Below, piece after piece: positions 42,701 through 55,623 of a DNA stretch of 64,000 nucleotides (position 1 is the stretch's first letter; every line of letters starts with the position of its first letter). Location: assembly GCA_003260075.1 (NCBI GenBank), contig QLIY01000039.1:124001-188000 (forward strand), read 5' to 3'. The notes under the pieces are model-generated. The model ran no database searches, was not told the origin of the DNA, and worked only from the letters and a program-made list of their open reading frames with translations. The stretch is from Phallusia mammillata (taxonomy: Eukaryota; Chordata; Ascidiacea; Phlebobranchia; Ascidiidae). The position numbers and the translations under genes were made by a program.

Positions 42701-45700
42701 ATGCTACTTACAGGACTCGTGTGACCCATATTGTTAATGGGACTCGATGCATGTTGATGCTATTAAGAAATTTAAGCGTCGTTATTGTGAAAATAAATGT
42801 CATTAATTAAGTGCGATATAGTACGCCTGTGATATGAAGACACAAAATGCAAAAAAGGTTTTGTGTTTGGTATTTTATATATTTTTTAAAGCACATGTTG
42901 TCAAACACAGCAGCAAACAATGTTTTTATATTTTTTGCCCTTAATAAAAACAAATTGCAAAAACACTATTTGATAATTGAATTAAGTAAAGAAATCTTGA
43001 CTTGTTTTGATGGCATTACAGCTAAAATCTTTTCCCAGCCATTTACTGATGATTTACTGTTACAGTCGTTTCCATTAAGGCCGACAATTTAAGGGTCAAA
43101 TTACAAGGCAATGTACGTTTTGATAACTAACCACAAAGCGTTTTCAAGTTAAGTGATTAAAGTACTTTACTCGTAATTGTTGGTCAATGATACGTTGTAC
43201 ATCGTCAGGCAGTGCAAAGGTTAATATATAACCACGAACATTTACTCAAATCTACTGGCAGAATTAACGGCATGAAATGTTTGTTACATCTTGAATCATT
43301 TATAAAACGAGCTAATTGAAGCATCTGAAAAGGGATTAGGTTTGAAACGTTTTGCTAATATTGTGAAAATTGTTTGAAATTGTTTAAAAATAAGTACACA
43401 GAAAAATCTAAAGTCGTTCACCGTTATCTTTAAAATATATGTTGTTTTCACCCAACTAAACAAATCCTAAGAAACTTATTCAAATAGAGTATGAAAATAC
43501 AGTTGATTTTATACAGGAGAAATTTGATTGAAAAAGTGGCTTTCTGGGACAAATTTATCCTGAACTTAAATTGACTACGTTTGGCGAACGTGACCGAAGT
43601 TGCACTTAAGTCAATCACGTGACAGTTTGACGCAATCGGTCAGCTGACGATGACGTAAGGCATTGAAAAGGTGCTGACACAAGGCCGAGGTTATGAGGTA
43701 TAATGACAAGGAAGATTTCAGCTAAACTTGACCCCCCAAAAAAACAATCATGTAATTCAAATACTTTCTGATATTTCATAAGCAAAGTCATTTGACCATA
43801 CAAGATTAATTTTTTTAGCTAACAACCAGTGGTGGGATTCAAATTTTTAGTCAGCCAGTTCTATCACAAAACCTGTTTACAAAAAGTCCATTGACAGTAA
43901 CCAGTAATGCTAACTGGTTCGCTGATCTCATAATATTTCACCAGGCGGTTCTATAGAACTGTGCAAACCAGCTGAATCCCACCACTGCTTACAACCTAAT
44001 GTTATTTAACACTTTTCATCAAATTTTCAAAATTCATTTTTTTTATACATTTATCAATTGTGATACTGACCTGTTTCAGGGCTGTACACTTGGATAATCA
44101 TTTCCTCAGAATTGAACGCATTTCCAATTGAGTATATTTTCCCCAGACATGATGTAACAGAACAGTTTGTAACAGGGTGGGGAAGGGATGCTATCATTGT
44201 CCATCGGTCCAACAGAAAATCATAACATTCGCACCCACTGGCTCCAACCTAGTAATACAAAGTTGAATGTTTGTGTTTATGAGTGTATAACAGAGGTGTG
44301 GATAATGATCAAGTAATGATTTTACGCAAAGAGCCCTTTTAAAAGAAATATTTAAAATTTTATGTTTGAAAAAAAAACTTATACCAAAATTTATATTTGA
44401 CAACAATTACAGTTGCAGTAGATAAAGTGTCAAAAACAGCATTCATTTGATATGTGGTGTATCAAACCAAAAATGTATTAAAAAAATTGGAACTAACAGG
44501 CATGACTTTGACTAAAAAACTAAAATGTAAAAAAAACAAGACATGCTTTCAATTACAACTTACATGAAAACAGTTTTAAGTTATATTTTTGTGTGAAAAT
44601 GTTGTATTACTAGTTTTCTAAATCAAAAAAGTTTGTTTTTAAAAACATGTAATGAGTAATTGGCTTTAAAAACTTACATTGCATCTTTAATAGTGTATTA
44701 ATAGCTCAGTAGAAGTCTAAAACATGAATGTATTGACACAGCAGGTAGCACATCTTACAAATACTGTCTCGAAGCAGTTTGTACACATATGAATGTTGCT
44801 TACCACATATATGAATGAGTTGAGAACAACTGATCCATGGTATTCCTTAGGGAGAAGCATAGGGGCGACCTCAGACCATTCACTCACTTGTGAATTGTAT
44901 CGCCACACTCGACTATAGACCTGGCTGCCTTGAGAACCACCTTAAAAGCAACAAACAAATAATTATTAAATGAAAACATATATTCAAGCCAATCCACATT
45001 ATCTTTCAGTTAAATTTTTTAATTGTGTTTCGGTTTTAAACAATGAATTGTGTAATTAAACATAAATACAGACAGAGGATTAATTGTAAAATCATGACAG
45101 TGTTTGTACATTTGTAAAGAAAAAAGGAAATGTTTTTGTAAACCTTTTCCATGTAAAAAATGTATAACATATTATCTGGGTTCGTCAGAAATTTAGTCCA
45201 TATTTACAAAAGAATGGTTTAACATGTATAAAGTTGTTTAAAAACAAAATGGCAAACCCTTCTGCTATTGTTGCCATTTATAACCAAAAATACAGAAAAA
45301 AAAAGTTTTTGTTTGTTATGCATGCTATTAACGTGTTCATAATAATTTCATTTTGAACTATAACATAACATTGAAAGAATATATGAAAATTTTTAATTTG
45401 TAGTCTGGTTTTAAATTTTATCTTTTATCGTATCAAATATTTAGCAAAGATGGTTTTAGAATGATTTATAATTATAACATATGCAATCTAAGAAATAGTG
45501 ATTCCCATACATTTAGTTTTTATGTGTTTTGACATTTTACAACTGCCCATGTGCTTTCTTAAACTGCATGGTTACATACAAGTGGAATAGATATATAGGT
45601 ATACAAGTCTTTTCATGCATGCTTGACAACCCTCTACTGATGCCCAATCAATAGTTTATGATAAAATCGAGCAGAAAATACTCAAGAGATACTGAATTAT

Positions 45701-48485
45701 TGATCAACCTGTCACATAGATGTCGTTGCCCAGAGTGACGATAGCATAACCTCCACGAAGATTGCCCTCAAACTGAGCAAGTCTTCTCCATGTGTCGGTA
45801 ATGGGGTTGTACGCTTCAATAGATGTTGCTTGGTCACAATTTTCGTCACAGCCACCAACCATTATTAGCAGTTCAGCAATACCTTAATGATAAAATGTTG
45901 AACAATGACAGTTTTGTACAAAATCTGCCTGGATGTAAACATTTTGCCAAGGTGACCTCCATAAAACAAACATGGTGTGCTTGATTTATATATGTGTTTT
46001 GTGTATTGAAACAAAATTGATTATTGTATTTTAATAGTATTTCTATCTTTTAATGAGAGTATTGTTTTTTATACCCTTTCATAAAGCCAATACTATAATT
46101 TGATTAAATGTATCATGTCCATACACACGAATAAAAAAATATTTTTAGCTTATTAATAGCATGTGTATCAAATCTGCTATCTTATATTACAGTTGAAAAG
46201 AGCAATTTCTTTTCTGAGGTTGCACTGTATTTTGCTTTTGACCTATGATTCAAAAATATGCCTTTGAATTTACACATACCAGTGGAGGGCCTTGGTTGAA
46301 GTCGGATTGAAGCATTATCTTGGAGGTCTAACATACATGTGTGAAACATACGGGTCTCCTTGACAAGTCTTTGACATAACGATGACTTACGAATGAGTGG
46401 GTTAGTCTCAATTTTCGACAGGAGGTAGATACGTCTTATAAAGGGCAGACGTACACACTCCATCAGTCTAAAAACCAAAGTAGTTTAGTCATTAAGTTCG
46501 TCTAAGTACCAACATCACATAAACTCAATTTTTAGCCAAGTCTATTTTTTAATAAATTATTTAAACATAGTAATTTACAATTTAAATGTGTAATTGTTAG
46601 TTTTTTATGAGAGGGTTATTAATATAGAGCTACAAGCTAACAAATATCAAAATAAGATTTAAAATTGCAAACTTTTCACAGCAGCATATTATGACAAGTG
46701 TGTTAACATAGCAAATCTTCTATCATAAAATAAAAAAACAACAGAATGTTTAGATATAATTGTAGGAGCTTTGTAGGGTATTTTTTTAAAAGGCAAACCT
46801 GCAAAAACTTTCAGATCTTGTAGAAATATTGTCCCTTAGCCAGTAAAGCAGTATTTCATACACATTTTCTTCTTTGTCAACATTTACCTCAGAATGTGAC
46901 ATTATCTGTAACATTTCGCAAACAAACAATTTACATACACAGGTAAAAATCGCATTTAAAAGCACAAAAGGTTACAAACTAACATACATGCACATGACCA
47001 GCATGATATGTACCTGGCGCATAATGTCATAACCCAGGGTAAGAAATTCAGGGTATTCAGTAACTTCCACAATGTTGCTTGCAATAAATGTTAGAGCTGT
47101 TTTCACAAGCTGAGTACAGGAATGGCTCTCAGCATAATTGTGGATACTGATACAGTTCGAAGGGTGAAGCTTTTTGCCAAGAAATTCACAGCATGATTCT
47201 CTCACAGTAGGAAACTAAAAAATATTTGATGGTTGTAATTTCTTGCAGTGGTGCATTTCGGTAAACACGTTTTGTACTTAAACATAGATTGCTAATAATA
47301 GTACGGGTAATATTTGCCAAAACATTTGAACGATTAAGTATGTTTTTACATTCATTTGGGGCCGTTTTGGTTTTATTCATTGTTTTTTTATTGTTTTCAA
47401 ATACTGATGATGCATATAAAAGCGAAATGTTTTGTTTTCATAAAACAAATAAAATCACAGTGATTTTTCTTGATTCATTTGGGTCATTATATTTCTTGTT
47501 AAACATAAATACTAATAATATTAGTGCCAAAAATAACCAAATGCTATTTATAGTCATGAAAATTTCTCCCTTCTTTAAAATTAAGTTTTAAACACAATTT
47601 TGAAAAACACAATTAGATGTAATTTGCTAAGTTTTGGATGACAAGGATAAATGTGTGAAAAAATACACTTCATAAACAACAATTAATACTGATTGTATTT
47701 TGTTTTGCTCACTTGAAAAACATCTGAGGCCTTTAGCAAGTCAGTTACATTATCTTCAGTCACAACAACACTTCCAGTATAACAAAAATCAACCAAACAT
47801 TCCATAGTTGAAGGTTCAACATCATGTATGGTCACAGTGTTAGTGAAACTTTCTTTCATCGTTCCACCAAACATGCTCCTGTAATTAAGTACATTTTTTT
47901 CAGTTTTCTTCGCATGGTAGAATAACAAGAAAAGTTTTAAATGAGCAAAAGTGTTTTAAAGCAGGAAAAAAGCATTATTCTGGTTCTATTGAGTATAAAC
48001 CAAAATGTATATGATTATAATATAATAACAGAAAAAAAAACTTAAATTTATGTAATGCTTTTGCAAAACAACAAACTTTGTAATTCCAATACTTTTTTTA
48101 GTTATTATTTAACTTTAATCTTACATTTCTTTTATTTCAACCTTACAACACAATTTATCATCTTGGTTGCTACAGTACATTAGACTTGACATGTTATGGT
48201 GAAATAGGTGACTTCATTAAACATTAAATTACACAATAAAAATCAGGAAACTAACCTAAAGTAATCGCTGGCAGCTGCAAGAACAATTCGGTGACAAGGA
48301 ATCTTAGTGGATCCAACACAAATATTCATGTCAAAAAATTTTCCTGCATTTTTCAAATCCACAAGTCCAGTCAAAAACTGACTTGTAAAATTTGAATCTG
48401 TATATTTTTGCATATACAAGTCATTTCCAACCACAGTGGGTGTATCAGACAATGGTTCTTCCATTTTGAATTGCTCTCTCGTCAA
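39720..48485 (-). CDS. BTB-BACK-kelch protein, KLHL24/KLHL35-like
   Basis: Exons: 48485-48256, 47878-47713, 47214-47014, 46905-46799, 46467-46280, 45882-45709, 44940-44804, 44248-44071, 40616-40490, 40203-39991, and a tentative terminal 39741-39720. The first ten keep frame through GT-AG junctions (573 codons). BTB is residues about 48-132 (FFDMNICVGSTKIPCHRIVL, DFCYTGSVVV), BACK about 135-255 (FPTVRESCCEFLGKKLHPSN), then kelch repeats (LIMVGGCDENCDQATS, RGGYAIVTLGNDIYVTGG, GSVIVSGGYDEQFGLAG). The end MMPRPMFWHGCVSIYR resembles KLHL24, which also has RPSTG before its first kelch blade. Such proteins are substrate receptors of CUL3 ubiquitin ligases. Intron 8 is about 3.4 kb. Exon 10's 3' end is duplicated at about 39805-39886 by a G-run join. 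Confidence 0.88.
39757..40028 (-). repeat. Duplicated 3' end of KLHL exon 10 at G-run join
   Basis: The segment from CTGTATTCACTACACAAAAG to CCAAAACATGGGTCGTGG appears before (to 39886) and after the G run 39887-39899. The left copy is a truncated exon 10 and should not be modelled as an extra exon. Confidence 0.7.
41715..41985. mobile_element. Copy of the 38228-38542 MITE in KLHL intron 8
   Basis: Shares AAGCTACTAACA at the left, GAGTTCTTACGTTAGTAGA at the right, and CCTATCGGAATATAGTAAAC internally. The ends have drifted and no clear target duplication is visible. Confidence 0.6.
43827..43987. mobile_element. hAT-type MITE, TSD CTAACAAC/CTTACAAC
   Basis: Starts CAGTGGTGGGATTCAAATTT and ends AGCTGAATCCCACCACTG. 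The flanks 43819-43826 and 43988-43995 match at 7 of 8. A shorter relative is at 55499-55615. Located in KLHL intron 8. Confidence 0.85.
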
Positions 48486-48999
48486 TGCTCAGAATAAATT
48501 CAGATCAGAATTCTGTACTATCTTGGTATCATACTTTAAAGCTAAAAAATGAATACAGTATTTATTTTAAATGTGACACAGAAATTTGTTAACTCAAGAC
48601 TCATATCAAAAATCTGTGGAATTATGCCAAACAACAAGTTCAAAAAAGGTTTTTTCTTTTGTTTCGATAGCTGGTTTAAAATCTAGACATAAAATAGTCT
48701 TTTTTTAATGATTCAACTAATATTTAGCCAGAGTTTTTTCCATTTACAGATAAACTTTTATATGATACCTAATAAGCTACAATACAAAAACACCGGGTAC
48801 AAATAAATAATTGTAAACAAAACAAAACGCATAAATAACATTTGAAACAAAATCATACAAAAACGTAAAATGTCACCATTGTCCAGCCTACTATTTCTGG
48901 AATAAACTGTTTCTACGCCTACAACCAAACTTGGCCTGCAAGTTTTACCATTTCGCCCACACAGACTTGCGGCAAATTGCGTGTTGGTTTTGTTTACGA

Positions 49000-49090
49000 A
49001 CGTGGCGCGTGCGCGTGCCCAAATTTGATCAGCTGAGCTCGATCATTATGACGTCACAAACATAGAAAACACGTGGTCGATTGTCTGCGA
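49000..49090 (-). promoter_or_regulatory. KLHL promoter-like island with CRE
   Basis: About 550 bp upstream of the KLHL start codon. Contains TTTGATCAGCTGAGCTC, a perfect palindromic CRE TGACGTCA (49049-49056) and AACACGTGG, plus GC-rich GTGGCGCGTGCGCGTG just upstream. It is the only GC-rich spot in the 5' flank. Confidence 0.5.
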
Positions 49091-49284
49091 GGTGTGAATG
49101 CTGCAAATGGATATTTTTTGTTGTAAACTTCCCAAATACATTAAACATAACCGAAACGAAGTGTGCAGAATACTTTGTTTTAGAAATTTACAAACTTTAA
49201 AATGCAGATTTTAAGTAACAAAACTAAAAAGTTTTAACTGAAACGTTATTTTTTGTGTTGTGACAAAGTCATGTGAGGAAAAGG

Positions 49285-49570
49285 TGCTAACACCACGACT
49301 TACGTCAATCGCACATTTAGCTAATTTTTGATAGGTGACGCAAAGAGCCCTAACCCCTGTTAAAAACGGTATACCTAAAAATATGCTGACGGTTAGGGAT
49401 ATTAGGCTTGGGGTTAGGTATTAATTAAACATTCAATGAAACGAAATTTAAAATGTAGTTCTTAATGTAAAATTTTCAAAAACTTACTTCCCAATCCTAT
49501 CCCTCTCTGGTCGCTAAATAAATAATTGCGGCTACGTCGTGAGTTATGGTGTAGGCTAAATAGCTCTACT
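49285..49570. mobile_element. Third, diverged copy of the 38228-38542 MITE
   Basis: Shares GATAGGTGACGCAAAGAGC, ATGCTGACGGTTAGGG and a terminal AAATAGCTCTAC. No target duplication found. Confidence 0.55.
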
Positions 49571-51282
49571 GTCATGTGAATTTAAAAAACGTGTTTAGCT
49601 CCAACAACGTTTATATTTCACACTAGACGGATGGATCTTACGGAAAATCAATATTGTCCCCAGGTTATGGGACTGATTTTTTCACATTTATATCAATAAT
49701 GCGCCTAGACGTTTGGATACTTTAAAGATGCATCCTGGGAAAAGACATGGGACAAACAAGCTCTAGATCGGCGTCACCAAACTATACGGTCCTTGGGCTG
49801 CACCCTGCGCCATTTTATCCGGCCACAAAGATATTTGGTCTTACAACGATAAAACTAAATACTGTTTAGCCTACAACACATGAAAAGATGTTAATTACAT
49901 ACTTGCAAATTTTGTAACATCGTTTTTGTTTAGCAGGCTATCAGTGGCCTTTATAAGTACAAATATTTTCGTACATTGGCGTTGGTGTCTGTTAAGTGTC
50001 AACGCCTTTTAGAACTACCGCATAGTGACGCTGTGTGGCAACAAGAATACTAAAATCGCTGCTTGAACTTGGCCTTTCTCAGTTAGGGACGTACAAAGTT
50101 CAAACTCCGTAAAAAAATAAAATACTTAAAACAGTTTTTCTGTAACGGATTCCAAAGGTTTTAAATCCGCCGGTTACAGTATTATTTCTATTTAATTTCT
50201 GTTACTATAATACAACGCCTCACTTTATATAATCTTGAGTTTTGGGGCCTGTTTCGCAAATTTACACTTAGTCTTTGTTCCAAACACGTTTTCTAAAGAA
50301 GAGGGCCAGCTATAGACAATCTCCTGTCGTGGATTCGAATCCACCGGCTACCGCAGGTCAGTTTTTTCTATAGCCTAAGCGTCGCCACATGGGAATGGTT
50401 GGAGGACAGGTTTGATGCGATGTACCACCCTTCAATAGGCTCAGCGTACTAAGAATATCAAAACCATGCATGTGATTGGTTTATTCCGAAAATTGATCGT
50501 AAAGAATTAATCCTCTATACTCACAAATCCTCTGAAATAATTGGGTTTCTTAGTTTATTGCGATATACAGCAATTGTAGTTTAGCACACTCATAAGTTTT
50601 TAACACACAGTGCTAAATATTCCGCCTTTAGCTTCCACAATTAAAATATTTTCTATCAAATAATTAACATTACTATATGAGTCCTATAATTTCACTGTGA
50701 ATGGCAAAACGTTTCAACAACTATAAGTATTGCAAAAACATTTATACACTTAAAAAGAAAAAAGCATAAAAGAAACCGCTACTAAAATGAACACAATTAG
50801 TTGTACAAATTATAAAACGTAAAAATACTCGTATTAGTTTTGACACCGATACAAGAGTTTTTATCGACACTTTGAATCACATACAGTACACAATTTCAAT
50901 TACTTTATCAAAGCTTAAGAGAAGTGAAAAACAAACTGGGTAAAGTTACCGGGACTTATACCTAAAAGGAATACCTAAATTATCAGTATTTGAAGCACAA
51001 ATAAGATAATGTACACTCATATTTCAGTGAACAGCCACAAAAACAGTGAAAAACGATTTCAAACCCAGTTGGATTCGAAAACACCAAGCGCATTGTCAAA
51101 CACATTATGACATCACAAAGGATTTAAAAGTCACCATACAGCTTAATCAGCATTTGTTGTTAATATTTGAAATCAGTTTCTGGCGACGCATTTATAAGTG
51201 CAAACAAAACAAGCATGACAAATAAGCAAAATGGCGCACCTACAGCGCCTAAAAAGAGTTTTTAACCACGATTTTCAGTGAT
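49571..51282. other. Intergenic with one SINE-like repeat
   Basis: GGATTCGAATCC at 50331-50342 is a B-box-like sequence followed by CGCCACATGGGAATG, the same tail as at 5538-5690. Nothing else recognised. Confidence 0.45.
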
Positions 51283-51573
51283 TTATCTGTATCTGCCATC
51301 TCTGTAGATTTCAGTAAGGAGACTTCTAAGTTCTGGGTCATCCTTATGTAGCCTAACTTCTTCAGCACGTGGGAGCAGTTTTTCGCGCACATTATTCCAG
51401 TCAATCTCCTCGAAGGTTTTGGTAGTCTTCCAACGGTTGATGGTGATGTCGTTTTTCCGTACCAACGTGTAGATGCCAGCAACAGCTGCCATCGCAGACG
51501 TAAACGAAACGGCACCAATCAACGGCACAAGGCCATAGTTTTTCTTAAGAAGGTTCATTGTCGAACGCATCAT
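51283..51573 (-). CDS. NDUFA4-like small mitochondrial membrane protein (copy 1)
   Basis: Single-exon frame of 96 residues. A basic N terminus (MMRSTMNLLKKNYG) leads into one membrane segment (LVPLIGAVSFTSAMAAVAGI), followed by TLVRKNDITINRWKT and a charged tail ending SLLTEIYRDGRYR. The arrangement LxPLI-membrane segment-short W-containing stretch resembles the NDUFA4/C15orf48 (B12D) family, accessory subunits of cytochrome c oxidase in the inner mitochondrial membrane. The PEPW motif of NDUFA4 is not conserved here, so the assignment is moderate. It shares its C-terminal motif with 56943-57260, showing the two are paralogues. Confidence 0.65.
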   Translation of the reverse strand: MMRSTMNLLKKNYGLVPLIGAVSFTSAMAAVAGIYTLVRKNDITINRWKTTKTFEEIDWNNVREKLLPRAEEVRLHKDDPELRSLLTEIYRDGRYR

Positions 51574-52239
51574 TTTGTTTTTTTGCTGTTTGGGTTTGTA
51601 ACTAGTCTAATAGTTTGTTTCTGTTATAAAACAAAATAGCTATTTGTTAATTTAAATATTTATTTGTTGAGTCAAGTCTTGCATTTGCATTTGATATTAC
51701 ATAAACTACATATAGTGATGTTACAAACTATTCAGTTTTTTATGTCGTGCAAAAACTGTACGTGTTACATGTAAAATTAACTTTTTCGTCCAGGTAAAAA
51801 ATCAAACAGCGGCTGTCCAACTGGGTAACAATAAACTACTTAAACTGAATAAACATAGCGTTCTGTTGTATGTTATACAAGATACATCAACAATTTCTAA
51901 ACATTATGCAAACTTTGCTTTGGCGAATAATCAAACGCAATGTATCAGCTGTATTCAGACACATATTGAATATTTTAACCTGCCGCGTTGCTTCAACGTA
52001 CAACAGACTAAACCAACCCTGTGTCAAAACGCGCGTTATAGGTTTGTTTGCAAATTTTGTGTTGAAACCTGCCCTCCACTAATAACGCACCTCTAAGGTC
52101 AACACAAGCCTTAATTGTTGTCAATGGCTTTCGACGTACCTTTCCCATCCTGTAACCTTAGCATGAATTGATCTAAACTTCCTCTGGCCGTCCTGTCAGC
52201 CCAGCTATAACCCAGAGAGGGTGGAACCTACTCGTATTT

Positions 52240-52330
52240 AAGCGTTTCATCGGCGCCGCGTCACAATGATCAGTCTGTGACGTCACAAACCAACGCGTGG
52301 TGCCTCGGCACGTAGGCAATTCGTTCAAAC
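52240..52330 (-). promoter_or_regulatory. Promoter-like island upstream of NDUFA4-like copy 1
   Basis: ATGATCAGTCTG, CRE TGACGTCA (52278-52285) and CAACGCGTGGTG occur within about 40 bp, next to GGCGCCGCG. It lies about 700 bp upstream of the start codon, so an untranslated 5' exon may be involved. Confidence 0.4.
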
Positions 52331-54600
52331 AATCGCAAAGTGTTACAGGGTCATTAAAAACCTAAGCTAGGTAAATATATACCAGGGTGTGGGTAAAGGT
52401 CATGACCTCAGCAAAAGGGTAAAAAGCCAACGGGGGTTCTTGAACGTGAAATATAAAGGCTAACGTTTGAATTAAGTCGTTTAATTCGAGATTGCAACCT
52501 TTAAGGAAGGAGGGCAAATGACGTAAGGGAAAGTTAAAAACAAAACAAAGTAGCTTTTTTTGTTTCGATGTAGTGAACTCTTGAAACGTGTTACTGGAAG
52601 GCATTATAGAACGGAAGTAGATTGTTTTTCGTAAACTTTTAGACTTCCGATATATCCTGTTTCAGGCTATTCAGAAGCTAATAAACTTCGTTGTGATACA
52701 AAGAATGAACTTTGCGATATCCAACAATGTTTTTACAGTCTGCGCGTGATTATTATGTAAAAATTTAAGACAATATACTCCCGTTCACTTAAAATATGTT
52801 ACACCTTTTAGCTAAGCGTTTCAAGAAATTTAAAGATTGTTAGTTTATTAAATAAACATTTTACATCTACAATACATAGTTTTGAAATGATACAATATTT
52901 ATTCACGGTTAGTTTTTCTTGCCAAAATTAATTTGCCGAAGTGGACTGAAACGAAAAGCAACACAAATAAAGTTTTTTTCAGGGTTAAGCAATGTTATCA
53001 AACTCTGTAATAAGAGCAACTAAGATTATAGATTACAGCAGCTTAAACTTTGATGTTACACTGTGAAGGGATTATGTATGCAATTTCGTCGACACCATGA
53101 CAAGGCTAAGACAGCATAGCTACAGTCTTTTATGTATTTACTAATAACAAATGGAGGTCGACTAGCGAAAGACATTGAACTTTTACTTGGATATTCTAAA
53201 GATACACGTTGTTACGGACGGGTAAGCAAGCGTTTCTTATTACAACCTTGGCTTTTGTTTGGCAACAGCAAACAAACGCAACAATTTAACGATTTTAAAA
53301 ATTGGTATTGTGTTTAAACTAGTTTAAAAACGCATTATGCGGGGTTAAAATCCATTTCAAATCAATACAAATTTAATTCTGTATATCTAATAATAAATGC
53401 ATATCTAATAAATAAGAAATGAATGATTTAAGTTCGAACAATAATTTTGCATTGTAATCACACATTCAACAAGGATTAGCTTAGCTGATGTTAAATTGTT
53501 GACGGAATCGAAAATATTGACACACCCTTGTATATTTAGCTAAAACTGACAAAGGAGCAGCTATCGACAACTGTTTAATAATTTACTAGTTTCCCAGTAT
53601 CGAACAAGCAAGGTCAAAGCAAACGCAACGTTCTCAAATGATTGGACGTTAAACGTTTCCTTTGCAAAATTCAAACCTTTCAAATTCGTCGCATACCATT
53701 GCTGCGGAAAGGAACTAATCTGGCTTTATTAAGCTCTTTCAAACAGGGTTATTAGAAAATCCACACACAGTTGTTTTGGAGAGAAAGGGCACATAACAAA
53801 ATTGAGTATAAGTCACTTTAAATAAGCGTGTTATATGTTTTATGTTTATGCGCTTTTCCCAAACAATTTTGCATCTAGATAAAATTGAAACAATTTAAGT
53901 GCTGTAATGGGACCCATTCAACTTAGAAAAGCTGCCAAAGATCTTGTACATAATAAATACATACTTTGCAGACGTTACAACAATCGCTGTTAAGGGTAAA
54001 ATATCAATGATTTTCAAATGCAAGCCACAGCATGTAAAGAAACGACAACCGACATTTTATTGTCCGATTTTTACTTAAAATCCTGCCTGAACCCCTTGCC
54101 TGTACAGTTTTATGAACAGAGTATGTGTTTATTTAGGATTTTGCAATCGTTTTTTAAATGATTTAAACTTAGGAAGGGTAAAACAAATTGTACAGCATGT
54201 TTTCTTGGTAAATTATTTATGTAGTTCCTGCTATCGGGTTAGTTCGAAATCAAGCCTCGTTAAACCAAACATTGCGCCAATTGAACACATGAGTAGCCAA
54301 CCGAATTTTCGGCTGGAGAGGGTATTTTCCATGACAAGGGTTTCGGTCTGTGTATTGGGGAGTTCTGCCTCTTTGGAGCTAGACAATGGCCCATTGTTGG
54401 TTTAGAGGCCTAAGCCACGTTGTTGTTTGACATTTCTTTTATTTTTCTCCTAATGTTGTGTGTATAGAAGGGGCTTAAATGTACGTATTGCTTTCAGTCA
54501 AGCGAAAAATGGATATTTCAGTAAATGTTTAAAAACATGTTGGTCACACAATACCAAATACATGAACAAAATAGCGTTGGTGCTAGCCTAGCCAACCAAA
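52331..54600. other. Intergenic, nothing recognised
   Basis: AT-rich DNA with short frames only. No domain, RNA gene or bounded repeat seen. Confidence 0.45.
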
Positions 54601-54610
54601 ATAGGTTACA

Positions 54611-54652
54611 CCATAGTCTTTACATACAAAAAAAACTATGTAAAGACTATGG
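54611..54652. repeat. Perfect 16-bp hairpin
   Basis: CCATAGTCTTTACATA (54611-54626) is followed after a 10-base A-rich loop by its exact complement (54637-54652). It is too small for a MITE with an interior. It could be a foldback element or a terminator-like/RNA hairpin; there is no neighbouring gene to link it to. Confidence 0.85.
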
Positions 54653-54944
54653 TTATACTAACTGAATACTTTTTAAAAGTTTGTGCACAATTGTAGCTGT
54701 ATTGTTATAATTATGTTGTTGTTTGATCCTGTTGCATTGAAATCAATAGCTGTCTGTCGAGATTTACTTTCAAGTAATGCGGTTGAAAATGGTGTTGCCT
54801 ACTGTGTTGCATAACTTTACGTATTTATGGCAGAAATATCAGACTAAGCAACTCTCTTAAAACAAAAACAAACGCGCCATAATATTTTACGACCTGATCC
54901 AACCAGCAAAAATTGCTGACTCAGCATTTTTACCCATCGAGACG

Positions 54945-55070
54945 TGACCTGGGTAATAGCGCGATGGCTGACTTCCGACCCGCGTAAGTGACGTCATAAA
55001 GTGATCAGCGCGATGAGACACGTGATTAGCGAGCGGCGGCAGGCAACTACGTCACTTTGGAAAGGAATGT
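54945..55070. promoter_or_regulatory. GC-rich promoter-like island with CRE and E-box
   Basis: GCGCGATGGC, TGACGTCA (54989-54996), TGATCAGCGCG, CACGTG (55019-55024) and GCGAGCGGCGGCAGGC are clustered. It carries the same motif set as the islands at 49000 and 52240. The nearest minus-strand gene downstream is NDUFA4-like copy 1, 3.4 kb away, so its target is unclear. Confidence 0.4.
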
Positions 55071-55498
55071 GTAAAAATAGTCTCAGATCGAACGGTAACA
55101 GTCTCACGTACACTGTTGAGGAATGGAGATAAACCGATACTTCAATGAATACACGCGGAAGTTTGTGTAAGGCGGCCGCTGTGTCGGGTTTTATGTGTTT
55201 TTAGCCCTATCAATACTTGGGCATTGATATTACACGCGCCTTACACATGTGATCGTGTTGACGATATGCGAGTATGTTGTTTTGCTTCCGTCCGCCCCGC
55301 GTAAACAGTTTGCCGTTTCCTGTTGTTTACAACAAGAGCGGTGCAACTTTTATCCCCGCTGGTGAAAAGTAGGCATAATTAACATAATTAGTCAACGGGC
55401 CGCACCTTTAGAATAGTGGTTGACTTTACATTGCTGCGTTCCAAACACGCCTATCTTGTGTTTAACGGCTGTCAGTGAGGTTAGTAAGCAGTGGTGGG

Positions 55499-55615
55499 AT
55501 TCAGCCGGCTCGCATACTGGTTACTGTCAATGGACTTTTTGGAACAGAACCAGCTGAAAAACATGACTTTTTTTGTGATAGAACCGGCTGACAAAAAATT
55601 TGAATCCCACCACTG
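55499..55615. mobile_element. hAT-type MITE, TSD TTAGTAAG/TCAGTAAG
   Basis: Starts CAGTGGTGGGATTCAGCCGG and ends AATTTGAATCCCACCACTG. The flanks 55491-55498 and 55616-55623 match at 7 of 8. Same family as 43827-43987. Confidence 0.85.
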
Positions 55616-55623
55616 TCAGTAAG

